A stretch of 64,000 nucleotides of DNA from positions 124,001 through 188,000 of the forward strand of contig CP033784.1 of the NCBI GenBank assembly GCA_003955985.1, given 5' to 3'. The stretch is from Corynebacterium jeikeium (GTDB lineage: Bacteria > Actinomycetota > Actinomycetes > Mycobacteriales > Mycobacteriaceae). The notes below the pieces were generated by a model that had not been told where the DNA came from, made no database searches, and was given only the letters and a program-made list of their open reading frames with translations. Numbering within the stretch: position 1 is the first letter of the stretch; each line of letters starts with the position of its first letter. This document shows, piece by piece, positions 30,213 through 39,845 of the stretch. Made by a program: the position numbers and the translations under genes.

Positions 30213-30875
30213 CTACTTCAGACCGTCGAGGACAGCGGCGGAGGAAGAAAGGCCCAGGCGAGAGGCGCCAGCGGCGATCATTTCCTCAGCGGCAGCGGCA
30301 TCGCGGATACCGCCAGAGGCTTTGACTCCAAGGCGGTCGCCCACGGTTTCGCGCATGAGTTTCACGGCGTGAGCGGAAGCGCCGCCAGCTGGGTGGAAAC
30401 CTGTGGAGGTCTTGACGAAGTCTGCGCCTGCGGACTCGGAGGCCTTGCAAGCTGCGATGATTTCCTCATCGGTCAGGGCGGCCGACTCGATGATGACCTT
30501 CAGAACCTTGCCCGGAATGGCATCGCGAACAGTCTTGATTTCGGCCTCAAGGTCGTCGAAGCGGTGCTCCTTGGCGAAGGCGATGTTAATGACCATGTCG
30601 ACTTCTTCAGCGCCATCGGCCACAGCGCGAGCGGCTTCAGCGGCCTTGATCTCGGCCTTCACCGCGCCGGAGGGGAAGCCGACGACAGTGGCGATGTGCA
30701 GGCCTTCCGGTACCTCGACTGGGAGCTGCGAGGGGGAGATGCAGATGGAGTAGGTGCCGAGCTTGCCGGCCTCAGCGATAAGAGCCTTGACCTGGTCAGA
30801 GGTGGCTTCTGGCTTGAGCAGGGTGTGGTCAATCATCTTGGCAACATCAGCGCGGGAAGTCATGGGAGAAATCAA
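30213..30875 (-). CDS. deoC: Deoxyribose-phosphate aldolase
   Basis: Class-I aldolase of 220 residues splitting 2-deoxyribose 5-phosphate into acetaldehyde and glyceraldehyde 3-phosphate. The Schiff-base lysine is in [27 protein letters not shown] near the start and VKASGGIRD near the end are family marks. AAAGGA precedes the ATG by about 12 bases. It lies between deoA and the mutase in the same direction. Confidence 0.95.
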   Translation of the reverse strand: MISPMTSRADVAKMIDHTLLKPEATSDQVKALIAEAGKLGTYSICISPSQLPVEVPEGLHIATVVGFPSGAVKAEIKAAEAARAVADGAEEVDMVINIAFAKEHRFDDLEAEIKTVRDAIPGKVLKVIIESAALTDEEIIAACKASESAGADFVKTSTGFHPAGGASAHAVKLMRETVGDRLGVKASGGIRDAAAAEEMIAAGASRLGLSSSAAVLDGLK

Positions 30876-30967
30876 GTCCTTTCGGAAATTTGGGAGAGAG
30901 CGTCAAGGTAGGGAGGTGGCGGGCTCGGGGCGGGAAGTGGCGCCGGCGCGAGTCTGTCAGTAATTTT

Positions 30968-32254
30968 CTAGGACACGCGATCGAGGATAATCTCGCGCTC
31001 GGCTGTAGGCGCGGTGTCGCCGATTTCAATGCCCGGCTCGATGGACTCGAGAGCGCGCTCGAACTTATCCGGAGTTTCAGTGTGCAGCGTGAGCAGCTTC
31101 TGGCCCTTGACCACCTTGTCTCCCGGCTTGGCGAAAATCTCAATACCGGCAGTGGCCTGCACCGGATCATCCTTACGAGCACGTCCCGCGCCCAAGCGCC
31201 AGGAACCAACGCCGAGAGCCAGTGCATCCAGCTTGGTCAGGTAACCGTCGGCCTGCGCAACCACATCGTGCGTGTGAGGTGCCACCGGCAACGCGGCATC
31301 CGGATCGCCGCCCTGAGCGCGGATCATCTTCTTCCACGAATCCATTGCGCGGCCGTCCTTCAGAGCCTGCTCCACGTCAGCATCGTGTACGCCGGCCAGC
31401 TCCAGCATGTTTCGGGCCAGCTCACAGGTCAGCTCCACGACGTCCGCGGGGCCGCCGCCGGCGAGAACCTCCACCGATTCGCGGACCTCGAGGGCGTTGC
31501 CGATGGTCAGGCCCAGCGGAGTGGACATGTCCGTTAACAGTGCGCGGGTATTCACGCCCGCGTCGTTGCCCAGGTCAACCATGGTGCGGGCCAGTTCGCG
31601 GGCCTGATTCAGATCCTTCATGAAAGCGCCTGAACCGACCTTGACATCCAGCACCAAGCTGGAGGTGCCCTCCGCAATCTTCTTGGACATGATCGACGAG
31701 GCAATCAGCGGAATGCAGTCCACCGTCGAGGTGATGTCACGCAGCGCGTAAATCTTCTTATCCGCAGGTGCCAGACCCGCACCGGCTGCTGCGACGACCG
31801 CGCCGGAATCCTCCAGGATCTGCATCAAGCGGTCATTCGGAACATCAGCCTGCCAGCCAGGAATGGATTCCAGCTTGTCCAGGGTGCCGCCGGTGTGGCC
31901 GAGGCCGCGGCCGGACAGCTGCGGGACGGCCACGCCGTAGGAGGACACCAGTGGGCCCAGCGGCAGCGTGATCTTGTCACCGACACCACCGGTGGAGTGC
32001 TTGTCCGTGGTGGGCTTGCTCAGCGATGCGAAGCTCATGGTCTCGCCCGAGTCAATCATCGCCTGAGTCCAATCCACAATTTCGCGACGGTTCATGCCGC
32101 GGATAAAGATGGCCATGTTCAGCGCCGCCATCTGTTCATCGCCCACGACGCCGCGAGTGTAGGCGTCAATGACCCAGGAAATCTCTTCCGGACTGAGTTC
32201 ACCGCCATCACGCTTTACCTTGATGACGTCAACTACATCGAACTTTTCAGCCAT
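30968..32254 (-). CDS. deoA: Thymidine/pyrimidine-nucleoside phosphorylase
   Basis: A 428-residue phosphorylase releasing the base and (deoxy)ribose 1-phosphate. The N-terminal helical domain ends with FIRGMNRREI, and the phosphate/substrate motif KHSTGGVGDK, the VPQLSGRGLGHTGGTLDKLESIPG signature and KVGSGAFMK follow. AAAAGGAG stands 6 bases before the ATG. It is divergent from cdd across a 169-base gap with an inverted repeat, so both may share one regulator. Confidence 0.95.
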   Translation of the reverse strand: MAEKFDVVDVIKVKRDGGELSPEEISWVIDAYTRGVVGDEQMAALNMAIFIRGMNRREIVDWTQAMIDSGETMSFASLSKPTTDKHSTGGVGDKITLPLGPLVSSYGVAVPQLSGRGLGHTGGTLDKLESIPGWQADVPNDRLMQILEDSGAVVAAAGAGLAPADKKIYALRDITSTVDCIPLIASSIMSKKIAEGTSSLVLDVKVGSGAFMKDLNQARELARTMVDLGNDAGVNTRALLTDMSTPLGLTIGNALEVRESVEVLAGGGPADVVELTCELARNMLELAGVHDADVEQALKDGRAMDSWKKMIRAQGGDPDAALPVAPHTHDVVAQADGYLTKLDALALGVGSWRLGAGRARKDDPVQATAGIEIFAKPGDKVVKGQKLLTLHTETPDKFERALESIEPGIEIGDTAPTAEREIILDRVS

Positions 32255-32336
32255 TGTTCGCTCCTTTTATAGGCGATTGTGCTTAGCGATATTGGTCTTG
32301 TGAACTCTGCTGATTCCGATTATCATCAGCACTAGA

Positions 32337-32366
32337 ACAAATGTCAATAGTTAACTTTCCATTTGT
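32337..32366. promoter_or_regulatory. Inverted repeat in the deoA-cdd divergent gap (candidate operator)
   Basis: ACAAATG (32337-32343) and CATTTGT (32360-32366) form perfect 7-base arms around a 16-base AT-rich spacer. The half-site CATTTGTA reappears at 36644-36651 in front of the SorC/DeoR-type regulator, which supports a common operator element for the nucleoside regulon. Confidence 0.5.
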
Positions 32367-32423
32367 ACCCACATAAGTATGTTTGCATAAACACCTCGCA
32401 CAGGCTCGGGGAGGGAGAGCACA

Positions 32424-32843
32424 ATGTCCCACATCTCAGACGAAGAACTACTGGCTAAGGCCTACGCAGCCACGGAAAACTCGTACGTCCCCTATTCAGG
32501 TTTTCCGGTCGGTGCCGCACTTCTGCTTGACGACGGCACGGTGGTCACAGGCTGCAACGTGGAAAATGCGTCCTATGGGTTGACCAACTGCGCAGAGCGC
32601 ACAGCCGTGTTCCGCATGGTCGCGGAGCACGGCGGCAACCATAAGATTGCGGCCTGTGCCATTGTCGGGCGAAAGGCGGCACCGTGCCACCCCTGTGGTG
32701 CCTGTCGGCAGGTCCTGCACGAATTTGGGTGCAAGCGTGTCATTGTGGAATCCGAGCGCCCGGAAAATGGTGGTTTAGGCGCTCCGGCCAGCATCGACTT
32801 CGAAAAAATTCTCCCTTACGCCTTTGGTCCCGAGGACCTGTAG
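32424..32843 (+). CDS. cdd: Cytidine deaminase
   Basis: A 139-residue zinc deaminase converting cytidine or deoxycytidine to uridine or deoxyuridine. The catalytic motif is TNCAERTAVF (zinc Cys and proton-shuttling Glu) and the remaining zinc cysteines are in PCHPCGACRQVL. GGGAGG lies before the ATG. nupC starts 45 bases after it on the same strand. Confidence 0.96.
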   Translation: MSHISDEELLAKAYAATENSYVPYSGFPVGAALLLDDGTVVTGCNVENASYGLTNCAERTAVFRMVAEHGGNHKIAACAIVGRKAAPCHPCGACRQVLHEFGCKRVIVESERPENGGLGAPASIDFEKILPYAFGPEDL

Positions 32844-32888
32844 GCATCATCACCACAGCCTCTTTTATCAAGAAAGAAGACCTTAGTC

Positions 32889-34106
32889 ATGGATAGACTG
32901 CAAGGCTTACTGGGCATCATCCTCGTCATCGGATTTGCCATTGCTATCTCAAAGAACAGGAAAGCCATTAACTGGCGCACGCTCGGCGTTGGCCTGCTGC
33001 TGCAAGCGGTGTTCGCGCTGGTAGTGCTGAAGTGGGAACCCGGCTTCCAGGCGTTGAAGAGCGTCGCCGGTGCCATTGAGAAGATGATCGACTTTACAAA
33101 TGAGGGCACCTCATTTGTCTTCGGTAATCTTTTCGACGGCACGGGGAAAAACTTCGTCTTCGTGCTCAACGTGCTGCCAGTGATCATCTTCCTGGGCGCA
33201 GTCCTCGGTGCCCTCTACTACCTGCGGGTAGTGCAGTACTTCGTTGAGTATGTCGGGTCCGCACTGAAGTTCATTATGGGAACCTCGAAGGTAGAGTCCG
33301 TCTTCGCTTCCACGGTGATTTTCCTCGGGCAGTCGGAGGCTCCGCTCGTCGTTAAGCCGTATATTCCGAAACTGACCAAGTCGGAGCTGTTCGCATGTAT
33401 GTCGGGCGGTTTTGCGTCGGTGGCCGGATCGACCTTGATCGGTTACTCCCTGCTCGGTGCGCCGTTGGAGTACCTGCTGGCGGCATCGGTAATGAACGCG
33501 CCGGGCTCGCTGCTGATTGCGAAGACTTTCTGGCCGGAGACGGAGGAATCCGATCTGGATGCGTCGGTGAAGGATGTCCGCGACACTGAGTCGAAGAACG
33601 TCATTGACGCGCTCGGGGCGGGTGCGTTGGCCGGCGGTCGTATCGCTGTGGTTGTGGCATGTTTGTTGATTGCGTTCATCGCTGTGATTGCGATGCTGTC
33701 GGCGATGATTGGCGGCATCGGCGGCTGGTTCGGTCAGGAAAACTGGTCGCTGGAGGGGCTGTTCGGCCTGGTCTTCGCGCCGATTGCCTGGCTGATTGGT
33801 GTGCCGTGGGAGAACGCAGGGCTGGTCGGTAGCTTCATTGGTGAGAAGACGATTCTGAACGAGTTCGTCGGCTACACCTCGTTCTCGGAGCACGTCGACT
33901 CGCTGGATCCGAAGTCCATCATGCTGGCGACCTTCGCCCTGGCTGGCTTCGCCAACCTGTCTTCCATTGCAATTCAGATCGGTTCCTTCGGTGCGCTATC
34001 GCCGGAACGTCGCGGTGAGATTGCCAAGAACGGTCCGCTGGCGCTGATTGCGGGCCTGTGCACCAACCTGCTCAACGCTGCAATTGTGGGTGTGATTGCG
34101 CTATAG
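32889..34106 (+). CDS. nupC: Concentrative nucleoside transporter (NupC/CNT family)
   Basis: A 405-residue membrane protein of the CNT family with N-terminal helices, GQSEAPLVVKPYI, a SGGFASVAGSTLIGY segment, GSLLIAKTFWPETEES, NEFVGYTSF, and a final ALAGFANLSSIAIQIG region; these contain the conserved nucleoside- and sodium-binding polar residues. It brings nucleosides into the cell for Cdd, DeoA and the mutase. AAGAAAGAAGA precedes the ATG. It converges on the YihY-like gene 31 bases away. Confidence 0.94.
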   Translation: MDRLQGLLGIILVIGFAIAISKNRKAINWRTLGVGLLLQAVFALVVLKWEPGFQALKSVAGAIEKMIDFTNEGTSFVFGNLFDGTGKNFVFVLNVLPVIIFLGAVLGALYYLRVVQYFVEYVGSALKFIMGTSKVESVFASTVIFLGQSEAPLVVKPYIPKLTKSELFACMSGGFASVAGSTLIGYSLLGAPLEYLLAASVMNAPGSLLIAKTFWPETEESDLDASVKDVRDTESKNVIDALGAGALAGGRIAVVVACLLIAFIAVIAMLSAMIGGIGGWFGQENWSLEGLFGLVFAPIAWLIGVPWENAGLVGSFIGEKTILNEFVGYTSFSEHVDSLDPKSIMLATFALAGFANLSSIAIQIGSFGALSPERRGEIAKNGPLALIAGLCTNLLNAAIVGVIAL

Positions 34107-34137
34107 CTAGGTGCTGTGTGATTAGTTACTGGCCCTG

Positions 34138-35331
34138 CTAGTCGATCTTCTGGAACGGATCGGTAGCAGGGTCAGTCTCAGCAGCGGGCTGCGAGGAAAA
34201 ATCTTCAGTTGCTTCTGCTGGCATTTTATCCAGGCGGTCGGGTTCCTCAGTTCGGAATTCGGCCGCCTGCTTTTCTAGATTCTGATGGATCTTCTGCTCG
34301 CCCTCGGCGGCCGCGGTAGCTCGGGGTGGAAGCTGGATGTATCGCTCTGCGGGCAGGCCGGCGCGCAGTTGGCGCATCCTCTCAACCTCGGCATCCAGCT
34401 TGAAGCCGAAGACCACGACGACATTAATGCCCCAAAGTGCAGTCATGAGAGCAATGACGGCACCCATGGCGCCGTAGGGGTTTGAAGCCGCAAAGTTGAA
34501 CAGGTAAAGCTGCAATGCCTTGCCAATACCCAGCGAGCTGATAATTGCCAGTGCCGAACCGGTACTGAGCCAGCGGAATTTGCGCATGCGCACGTTCGGT
34601 GTGAAGTAGTACAGCGAGCCAATCAGAATCATTGACATGACGATAATGACCGGCCAGCGCAGCCAACTCCAGACGGAGATGCAGAAGTCAATGACCTGTC
34701 GCGTGGTCGATTCAATGCCCAACGGGCGGGCAACCGGTTCGACGATGGTGATAACTAGCTGGTCATTGACAATAATCGCAATAAGCAGCACCACCGTGCC
34801 AATGAGCAGCAATAGCGTAATGGCGACCATGAGCAGGTGGTAGCGAATTAGCGTGCGACCTTCGGAAACGCCATAGATGGAGTTACCCGTGCGCGAAAAT
34901 GCGCGTGTGTAGGCCGACGACGAAATCAGCGCAAGAACAATACCGATAGTCAGTGCGACAAGACCGCCCGTGGCGGAGCCGATAATCGTTGAGATGACAT
35001 TGCGAATCGGTTCGGCATACTCAGCCGGGATGTAGCTGCGGATGAAATCCTCGGTCAGTCGGTTTAGGTCATCGGTGTAACCGGCCAACATCAGCGTGGC
35101 AATTGAGTAAATCGCAAGCAGTGCGGGTGCGAAGGTTAGCACCGTGTAGTAAGTCAACTTCGCGGCAGCGTCGAAACCGAGCTCCAAGAAAAACTCGATA
35201 CCCGCACGCTTGAGAGCGTAGAGCGCTCCTTTCCATCCCACGGATGGCAATTTCTTCGCGGACTGAGCGAAAGATGCGTCTGCCGACTCGTAGGCCTGGA
35301 GTGTGTGCTTGATCTGCTGTGCTGGTGACAC
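34138..35331 (-). CDS. YihY/BrkB family inner-membrane protein
   Basis: A 397-residue protein with about six transmembrane helices between residues 35 and 290. The opening AAKLTYYTVLTFAPALLAIYSI and the conserved NVVVVFGFKLDAEVERMRQLRAG end segment mark the YihY (UPF0761) family, whose function is not settled. The last 90 residues are charged and probably cytoplasmic. The start is a GTG. It does not appear to be part of the nucleoside operon. Confidence 0.85.
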   Translation of the reverse strand: MSPAQQIKHTLQAYESADASFAQSAKKLPSVGWKGALYALKRAGIEFFLELGFDAAAKLTYYTVLTFAPALLAIYSIATLMLAGYTDDLNRLTEDFIRSYIPAEYAEPIRNVISTIIGSATGGLVALTIGIVLALISSSAYTRAFSRTGNSIYGVSEGRTLIRYHLLMVAITLLLLIGTVVLLIAIIVNDQLVITIVEPVARPLGIESTTRQVIDFCISVWSWLRWPVIIVMSMILIGSLYYFTPNVRMRKFRWLSTGSALAIISSLGIGKALQLYLFNFAASNPYGAMGAVIALMTALWGINVVVVFGFKLDAEVERMRQLRAGLPAERYIQLPPRATAAAEGEQKIHQNLEKQAAEFRTEEPDRLDKMPAEATEDFSSQPAAETDPATDPFQKID

Positions 35332-35474
35332 CTAAAGAATCGTCCTCTCCGACCGGACAGCGGCTGCAACATATATGCGGACATCTGCGCTCGCTTAAGT
35401 CTATCGGTCGAAGAGGACAAAGACGCTTCTCGGGTGTTCGTGTTAGTTCTTTGTACTGATGCGTCCCGAGACGG

Positions 35475-36494
35475 TTATTCCGTGGCAGAGGGAGGGGTGG
35501 AGCTAGGGGGTGAGTCTGGCGAGCCCGGTGAGCCCGGTGAGCCCGGTGAGTCCGATGAGTCCAGCGAAAGTAGGCGCTCGGCAGTGGCATCGTCAATGAC
35601 CAAGTGAGTGGCCAACTTTGTTCGAAGGGCCACATCGATGGCCTCGGCCTTGTGTGCGCCACCGGCGACAAGTACCCGAGTGGGGATTCGGCGCAGGTCA
35701 GAGAGGCTGATACCTACCGTGCGGGCATCGACCTCTGGCAGCGCAATGCCACCGTCCGGACGGTAGAAGCGTGAGCAGGCATCGCCCACTGCGCGCTCCA
35801 CGAGTAAGTCCTTTTCGGTTGCCGACAGCTGCCCCAAGTTCAAGGCCAGTGAATCATGGTCGACTGCGCCGACAGTGAAAACGGCAATGTCCACCGTCCG
35901 GCCAAGCGCCAATACGCTGGCGATGAACCGATCCTGTTCCACGATGCGCTTGGTCTCGACCGAATCGAAAATCACCGGCAGCGGCAATGTGCGGGCATAG
36001 GCGTGGAAAGCGTGGCAGAACCCGCCAATGGTGCGGATGTCATTCGTTGACTTATCGGAATGGCTCATTCCGCCCTTGAGCTGCACAATTTCCACGCCCG
36101 AGACATCCTTGGACTTCAGTTGCGTGGATACGGAGTACATGGTCTTGCCCCACGAAACACCGAGAAGGGTACCGTCGACCACCAGCTCGTCGAGAAGCTC
36201 GGCGCCCACACGCCCCAACTCGCGGAGCAAGACCGCGTTGCCAGCGCGTGCCGGTTGCGCCAGGCGCACATCGTTCAACTTGTAGCGATCCCGCATCTGC
36301 GTAGCGGTCTCTGAGGCTTCCTCTCGCGGATCGTGGATCTCAATGCGCACGTAACCGCGCTCACGGCCAAGGTTGAGCAGTTTAGAGACCGTTGGACGGG
36401 AAACCCCGAGTTCGGTTGCAACCTGAGACTGTGTGAGCCCCTCGCCGTAATAGAGTTTGACGGCGGTGAGTGCTTGGATGTCGCGAGTGTCCAC
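35475..36494 (-). CDS. SorC/DeoR-type sugar-binding transcriptional regulator
   Basis: The N-terminal winged helix-turn-helix reads YYGEGLTQSQVATELGVSRPTVSKLLN. The rest is a SorC-family effector domain (ELLDELVVDGTLLGVSWGKT, GGMSHS, FTVGAVD) that binds phosphorylated sugars; the B. subtilis deoxyribonucleoside regulator DeoR is of this type. It lies 1.4 kb from nupC and is the best candidate repressor of deoA/cdd. The GTG at 36494 is chosen because GGAGGAGG stands 5 bases before it; a GTG at 36518 lacks this. The C-terminus is extended by a Ser-Pro-Gly repeat. Confidence 0.85.
   Translation of the reverse strand: MDTRDIQALTAVKLYYGEGLTQSQVATELGVSRPTVSKLLNLGRERGYVRIEIHDPREEASETATQMRDRYKLNDVRLAQPARAGNAVLLRELGRVGAELLDELVVDGTLLGVSWGKTMYSVSTQLKSKDVSGVEIVQLKGGMSHSDKSTNDIRTIGGFCHAFHAYARTLPLPVIFDSVETKRIVEQDRFIASVLALGRTVDIAVFTVGAVDHDSLALNLGQLSATEKDLLVERAVGDACSRFYRPDGGIALPEVDARTVGISLSDLRRIPTRVLVAGGAHKAEAIDVALRTKLATHLVIDDATAERLLSLDSSDSPGSPGSPGSPDSPPSSTPPSATE
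35519..35553. repeat. 9-bp tandem repeat in the 3' end of the SorC-type regulator
   Basis: The unit GAGCCCGGT is repeated about three and a half times and decays into GAGTCCGAT. On the coding strand it gives a (Ser-Pro-Gly) tail. Since the period is a multiple of three, copy-number changes would lengthen or shorten the tail without a frameshift. Confidence 0.7.
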
Positions 36495-36618
36495 AGCGGC
36501 CTCCTCCAGCAAGAGCACTTAGCAAGCGCACATGTAACAGGAACCTCGCTTGATTGGGCCCTGCCCGACTTGATCATCGGGAAAGCGTGCGCCTCACCTG
36601 TGATTTTAGTTCCACGTT

Positions 36619-36645
36619 TGCAAAAACAAAAAGTCAGCTTTTGCA
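36619..36645. promoter_or_regulatory. Inverted repeat upstream of the SorC-type regulator (candidate autoregulatory operator)
   Basis: TGCAAAA (36619-36625) and TTTTGCA (36639-36645) are perfect arms 13 bases apart, about 125 bases before the regulator start, followed by ATTTGTA shared with the deoA-cdd repeat. The location fits autorepression. The rest of 36495-36752 shows no gene. Confidence 0.45.
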
Positions 36646-36752
36646 TTTGTAGTAAACGGTGAGGCGTTGGCTGTCCCCGGAGGCTGCGGAAGGCATCGGA
36701 GAGCCCGGAAAGCATCGGAGGATAAGGCAGCGCAGGTTGGGTTCCCGCAGAA

Positions 36753-38786
36753 TTACCAGATATTCACGCGCTCATTCGGCTCACGCCACATGCCGTCCCC
36801 CGCTGAAGTGCCGAAGGCCTCATGGAACTCATCGATGTTGCTGGCAATGACGTTGCAGCGGAACTCCGCTGGCGAGTGCGGGTCAATGGCAAGCAGCTGG
36901 CGTGCAAACTCCGGACGAATCTTGGAACGCCAGACCAGTGCCCACTGCTTGAACAGGTCACGGTAGGTCTCGGGGGTGTCCTCCAACCCGAGTTCCTTTC
37001 CGCGGGCAGCGAGGAAACGGCGGAAAGCGACGACAGCAATACCAAGCCCGCCCAAGTCACCGATGTTCTCTCCCAGGGTGAAGCGACCGTTGACACCGGG
37101 CAGGTCAGCGCCCTCCTCGGCCTGCTCGCGCAGAGCCTGCGGAACCAGGCCCTCGTACTGGTCCACCAGTGCGGAGGTCAGCTTCTCAAAAGCTGCGCGA
37201 TCCTCATCGGTCCACCACTGGTGAAGGTTGCCGTGACCGTCATACTGCGAGCCCTGGTCATCAAAACCATGACCAATCTCGTGACCAATAACCGCACCGA
37301 TGCCACCGAAGTTCTCCGCCGGGGAAGCGTCCGGTGAGAAGAACGGCGACTGCAAAATCGCAGCCGGGAACGTGATGTCATTGACCACCGGATTGTAGAA
37401 GGCATTGACCGTCTGCGGAGTGCCATGCCACTCATCACGATTGGCCGGGGTTCCCAGCTTTGCCACCTCATAATCATGCGCAAAAGCGCTGGCAGCGCGA
37501 GCATTGTCCATCAGTGAATCCCCGAGCTCCATCGCCGAGTAATCACGCCAACGCTCCGGGTAGCCAATCTTGGCCTTAAACAGCGACAGCTTCTCCAGCG
37601 CCCGCTCCTGTGTCGCCTTCGTCATCCACGGCAGCTTCGAAATTCGCTCCCGGTACGCCGCCAGCAGGTAGTCCACCAGTTCCAGGACCTGCTCCTTGTA
37701 CTCCGGAGGGAAGTGCTTTTCCGCATACAGCTTGCCGACGTCATGTCCAACCGCCCCGTCCGCAAAGGCAACACCACGCTTCCAGCGTGCACGCTGCTCG
37801 GTCGAACCCTGCAGGGTGCGGCCGTAGAAGTTAAAGCTCTCCGCAGAGAAGTCATCCGACAGGTAGGCGGCGCGCTGGTGGAGGACGCGCCACAGTGCCC
37901 ACAGGCGCAGATCTGCCAGGTCAGTGTCCTGCCACAACTTGCTCAAGTGCTCGAAGTACGACGGCATCATCACCACGATGGTGTCGATGGCAGTCTGGTT
38001 CGTCTCATTGACACCGGTGGCCGCGAGCCACTCCGCGACCGGGAAGCCGGTGGGGAGGTCAGAAATGGCCGTCTTGTTATAGGTCTTCAGTGCATCGCGG
38101 GTATCGACCACATTCCAGTGACCAGCGGCAATACGCTTTTCAAAAGCCACGATGCGCGCCGCCGCAGCGGCCGGGTCCACCAACTCGAATGCAGCAAGCG
38201 CGGTGGAGAGTTCCCCCGCGCCGTCGTCATGCGAGGAGAGAAGCTTCAACATAGCGGCAACATGCTGCTCATAGGCAGCGAGGGTGTCGGCGTGACCAGG
38301 CTCGCGGTAGTAAGCCTCATCCGGGAGGCCGAGGCCCGACTGCAACAGATAGAGAGCATCCAGGTCCGAGCCGGAATCCTTCTCTACCCAGTACCCGAGC
38401 GCACCACCGACACCGAGGCGGTCGAGGCGGCCGAGCGCCAACGCCAGCTCATGCGCGTTCTCGGCGGAGGCAATCATTTCTAGATCCTGCGCGAGAGGAG
38501 CTGCGCCGGCGTTATTAATAGCGGCTTCGTCCATAAAAGAGTTGTACAAGCGAGCGACGCGGGAATTCTGATCCGCATCGGCGGCAGTGGTGATGAGCTC
38601 GCGGACGTTTTCCTCCGCCTCATCCCTCAGCTTGTAAAAGGCGCCATCGATGGGGCGGTCAGCCGGGATGACGTGATTACTAACCCACTCACCGTTGGTG
38701 GCCAAGTAGAGGTCATCCTGTGGGCGAGGAGTCGTTGAGAGTTGGGACGTTGCGGACTGGGTCTCAGTATTAGTGCTATTTGTCAT
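36753..38786 (-). CDS. pepO: M13 family zinc metallopeptidase (neprilysin/PepO-like)
   Basis: A 677-residue endopeptidase. The substrate-binding NAFYNP and the zinc motif GHEIGHGFDDQGSQYDG are present, with the third ligand in the GENIGDLGG segment; the protein ends with VNIW, typical of the family's conserved C-terminal Trp. No signal peptide is seen, so it is probably cytoplasmic, cutting small peptides. TAGACT lies 6 bases before the ATG without a ribosome-binding site, suggesting a leaderless message. Confidence 0.93.
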   Translation of the reverse strand: MTNSTNTETQSATSQLSTTPRPQDDLYLATNGEWVSNHVIPADRPIDGAFYKLRDEAEENVRELITTAADADQNSRVARLYNSFMDEAAINNAGAAPLAQDLEMIASAENAHELALALGRLDRLGVGGALGYWVEKDSGSDLDALYLLQSGLGLPDEAYYREPGHADTLAAYEQHVAAMLKLLSSHDDGAGELSTALAAFELVDPAAAAARIVAFEKRIAAGHWNVVDTRDALKTYNKTAISDLPTGFPVAEWLAATGVNETNQTAIDTIVVMMPSYFEHLSKLWQDTDLADLRLWALWRVLHQRAAYLSDDFSAESFNFYGRTLQGSTEQRARWKRGVAFADGAVGHDVGKLYAEKHFPPEYKEQVLELVDYLLAAYRERISKLPWMTKATQERALEKLSLFKAKIGYPERWRDYSAMELGDSLMDNARAASAFAHDYEVAKLGTPANRDEWHGTPQTVNAFYNPVVNDITFPAAILQSPFFSPDASPAENFGGIGAVIGHEIGHGFDDQGSQYDGHGNLHQWWTDEDRAAFEKLTSALVDQYEGLVPQALREQAEEGADLPGVNGRFTLGENIGDLGGLGIAVVAFRRFLAARGKELGLEDTPETYRDLFKQWALVWRSKIRPEFARQLLAIDPHSPAEFRCNVIASNIDEFHEAFGTSAGDGMWREPNERVNIW

Positions 38787-38892
38787 GCCGCCAGTCTAGG
38801 GGCAAGGGCGGATTGAAGCTGTGACTGGAGGGGCGGGATAAGTTTAGGATTACGAATGGGGCTAAAGTGATTTAGGGGGTAAGGTGCAAACC

Positions 38893-39819
38893 ATGAAATT
38901 TCTTCCACTTTCCGCGACCGCGGTGCTGAAGCGACGCCCGGGCCGCGCCACTTTGGCAAGTATCGTGGCCGTTGCGCCGCTGACCTTGGGTGTTATTGCA
39001 CCGGCTGACGCGCAACCCCAGGACGCATCTGCACACTCCAACCCGTCCGCTGCTGATTCCAAGGGGTCGCTCGACTTTTTGACTGTTCAGGAGTCGCAGG
39101 GCTCTGGTGCCAACGGTTCCTCAACTGGTTCGGCTACCAGCGCATCGTCTAACTCGGCTCGCACCGGCTTCCACATGGGGCCGACCGGCGTGGACGTCTC
39201 CAAGTGGCAGCGCCCAGGTGGCGTCGCACTGAAATGGGACGAGGTCGCAGCCAGCGGCCAGAAGTTCGCTTTCATCAAGGCCACCGACGGTGTCGAAGGT
39301 GACCAGAAGTACTTCCTCGAGGACTCCATCGCTGCAGCGAAGGCCGGTCTGTATGTGGGCAGCTACCACAAGGCACACCCGGATCGCTCCGCAACCGCGC
39401 AGGCTGACCAGTACGTAGAAGCACTGCAGCAGCGCGATGAGCAAATCTCCACAGACAAGACACTGCCGCCGGTGCTGGACATCGAGCTGGACAATGGCCT
39501 CAACCCGACCCAGCTGCAGAAGTGGACCAAGGACTTCCTCGAGCGCGTAGAGGAAAAGACCGGCGAAACCCCGATGATTTACACCTACCGTTGGTTCTGG
39601 CAGAACCCGATGGGTAACTCGACCGACTTCACCGACTACCCGCTGTGGCTCGCCGCCTACGAAGACAGCGCTCCGACCTCACTGCCGGGCGGTTGGGAGA
39701 GTATGGCCTTCTGGCAGCGTTCCTCCACCGGCCGCGTCGATGGCATCCCGACCAACGTGGACGAGGACGTCTTCAACGGCACCGAAGCTGAGCTGCAGCA
39801 GCTGGCTGCTGCTCACTAG
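38893..39819 (+). CDS. Secreted GH25 muramidase (lysozyme)
   Basis: An N-terminal signal peptide (basic start, hydrophobic TLASIVAVAPLTLGVIA, ending near ADAQ) and a Ser/Ala/Asn-rich linker of about 60 residues precede a GH25 domain: GVDVSKWQ, FAFIKATDG, GSYHKAHP, VLDIELDNG and GWESMAFWQRSS. The Asp and Glu of DIE are the catalytic acids. It should cut the MurNAc-GlcNAc bond in peptidoglycan outside the membrane, perhaps in wall remodelling. The ATG at 38893 is preceded by AAGGTG; an in-frame GTG at 38884 is possible. Confidence 0.92.
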   Translation: MKFLPLSATAVLKRRPGRATLASIVAVAPLTLGVIAPADAQPQDASAHSNPSAADSKGSLDFLTVQESQGSGANGSSTGSATSASSNSARTGFHMGPTGVDVSKWQRPGGVALKWDEVAASGQKFAFIKATDGVEGDQKYFLEDSIAAAKAGLYVGSYHKAHPDRSATAQADQYVEALQQRDEQISTDKTLPPVLDIELDNGLNPTQLQKWTKDFLERVEEKTGETPMIYTYRWFWQNPMGNSTDFTDYPLWLAAYEDSAPTSLPGGWESMAFWQRSSTGRVDGIPTNVDEDVFNGTEAELQQLAAAH

Positions 39820-39845
39820 CAGTGTGTTGTGGGGTCTGGGGCAGG

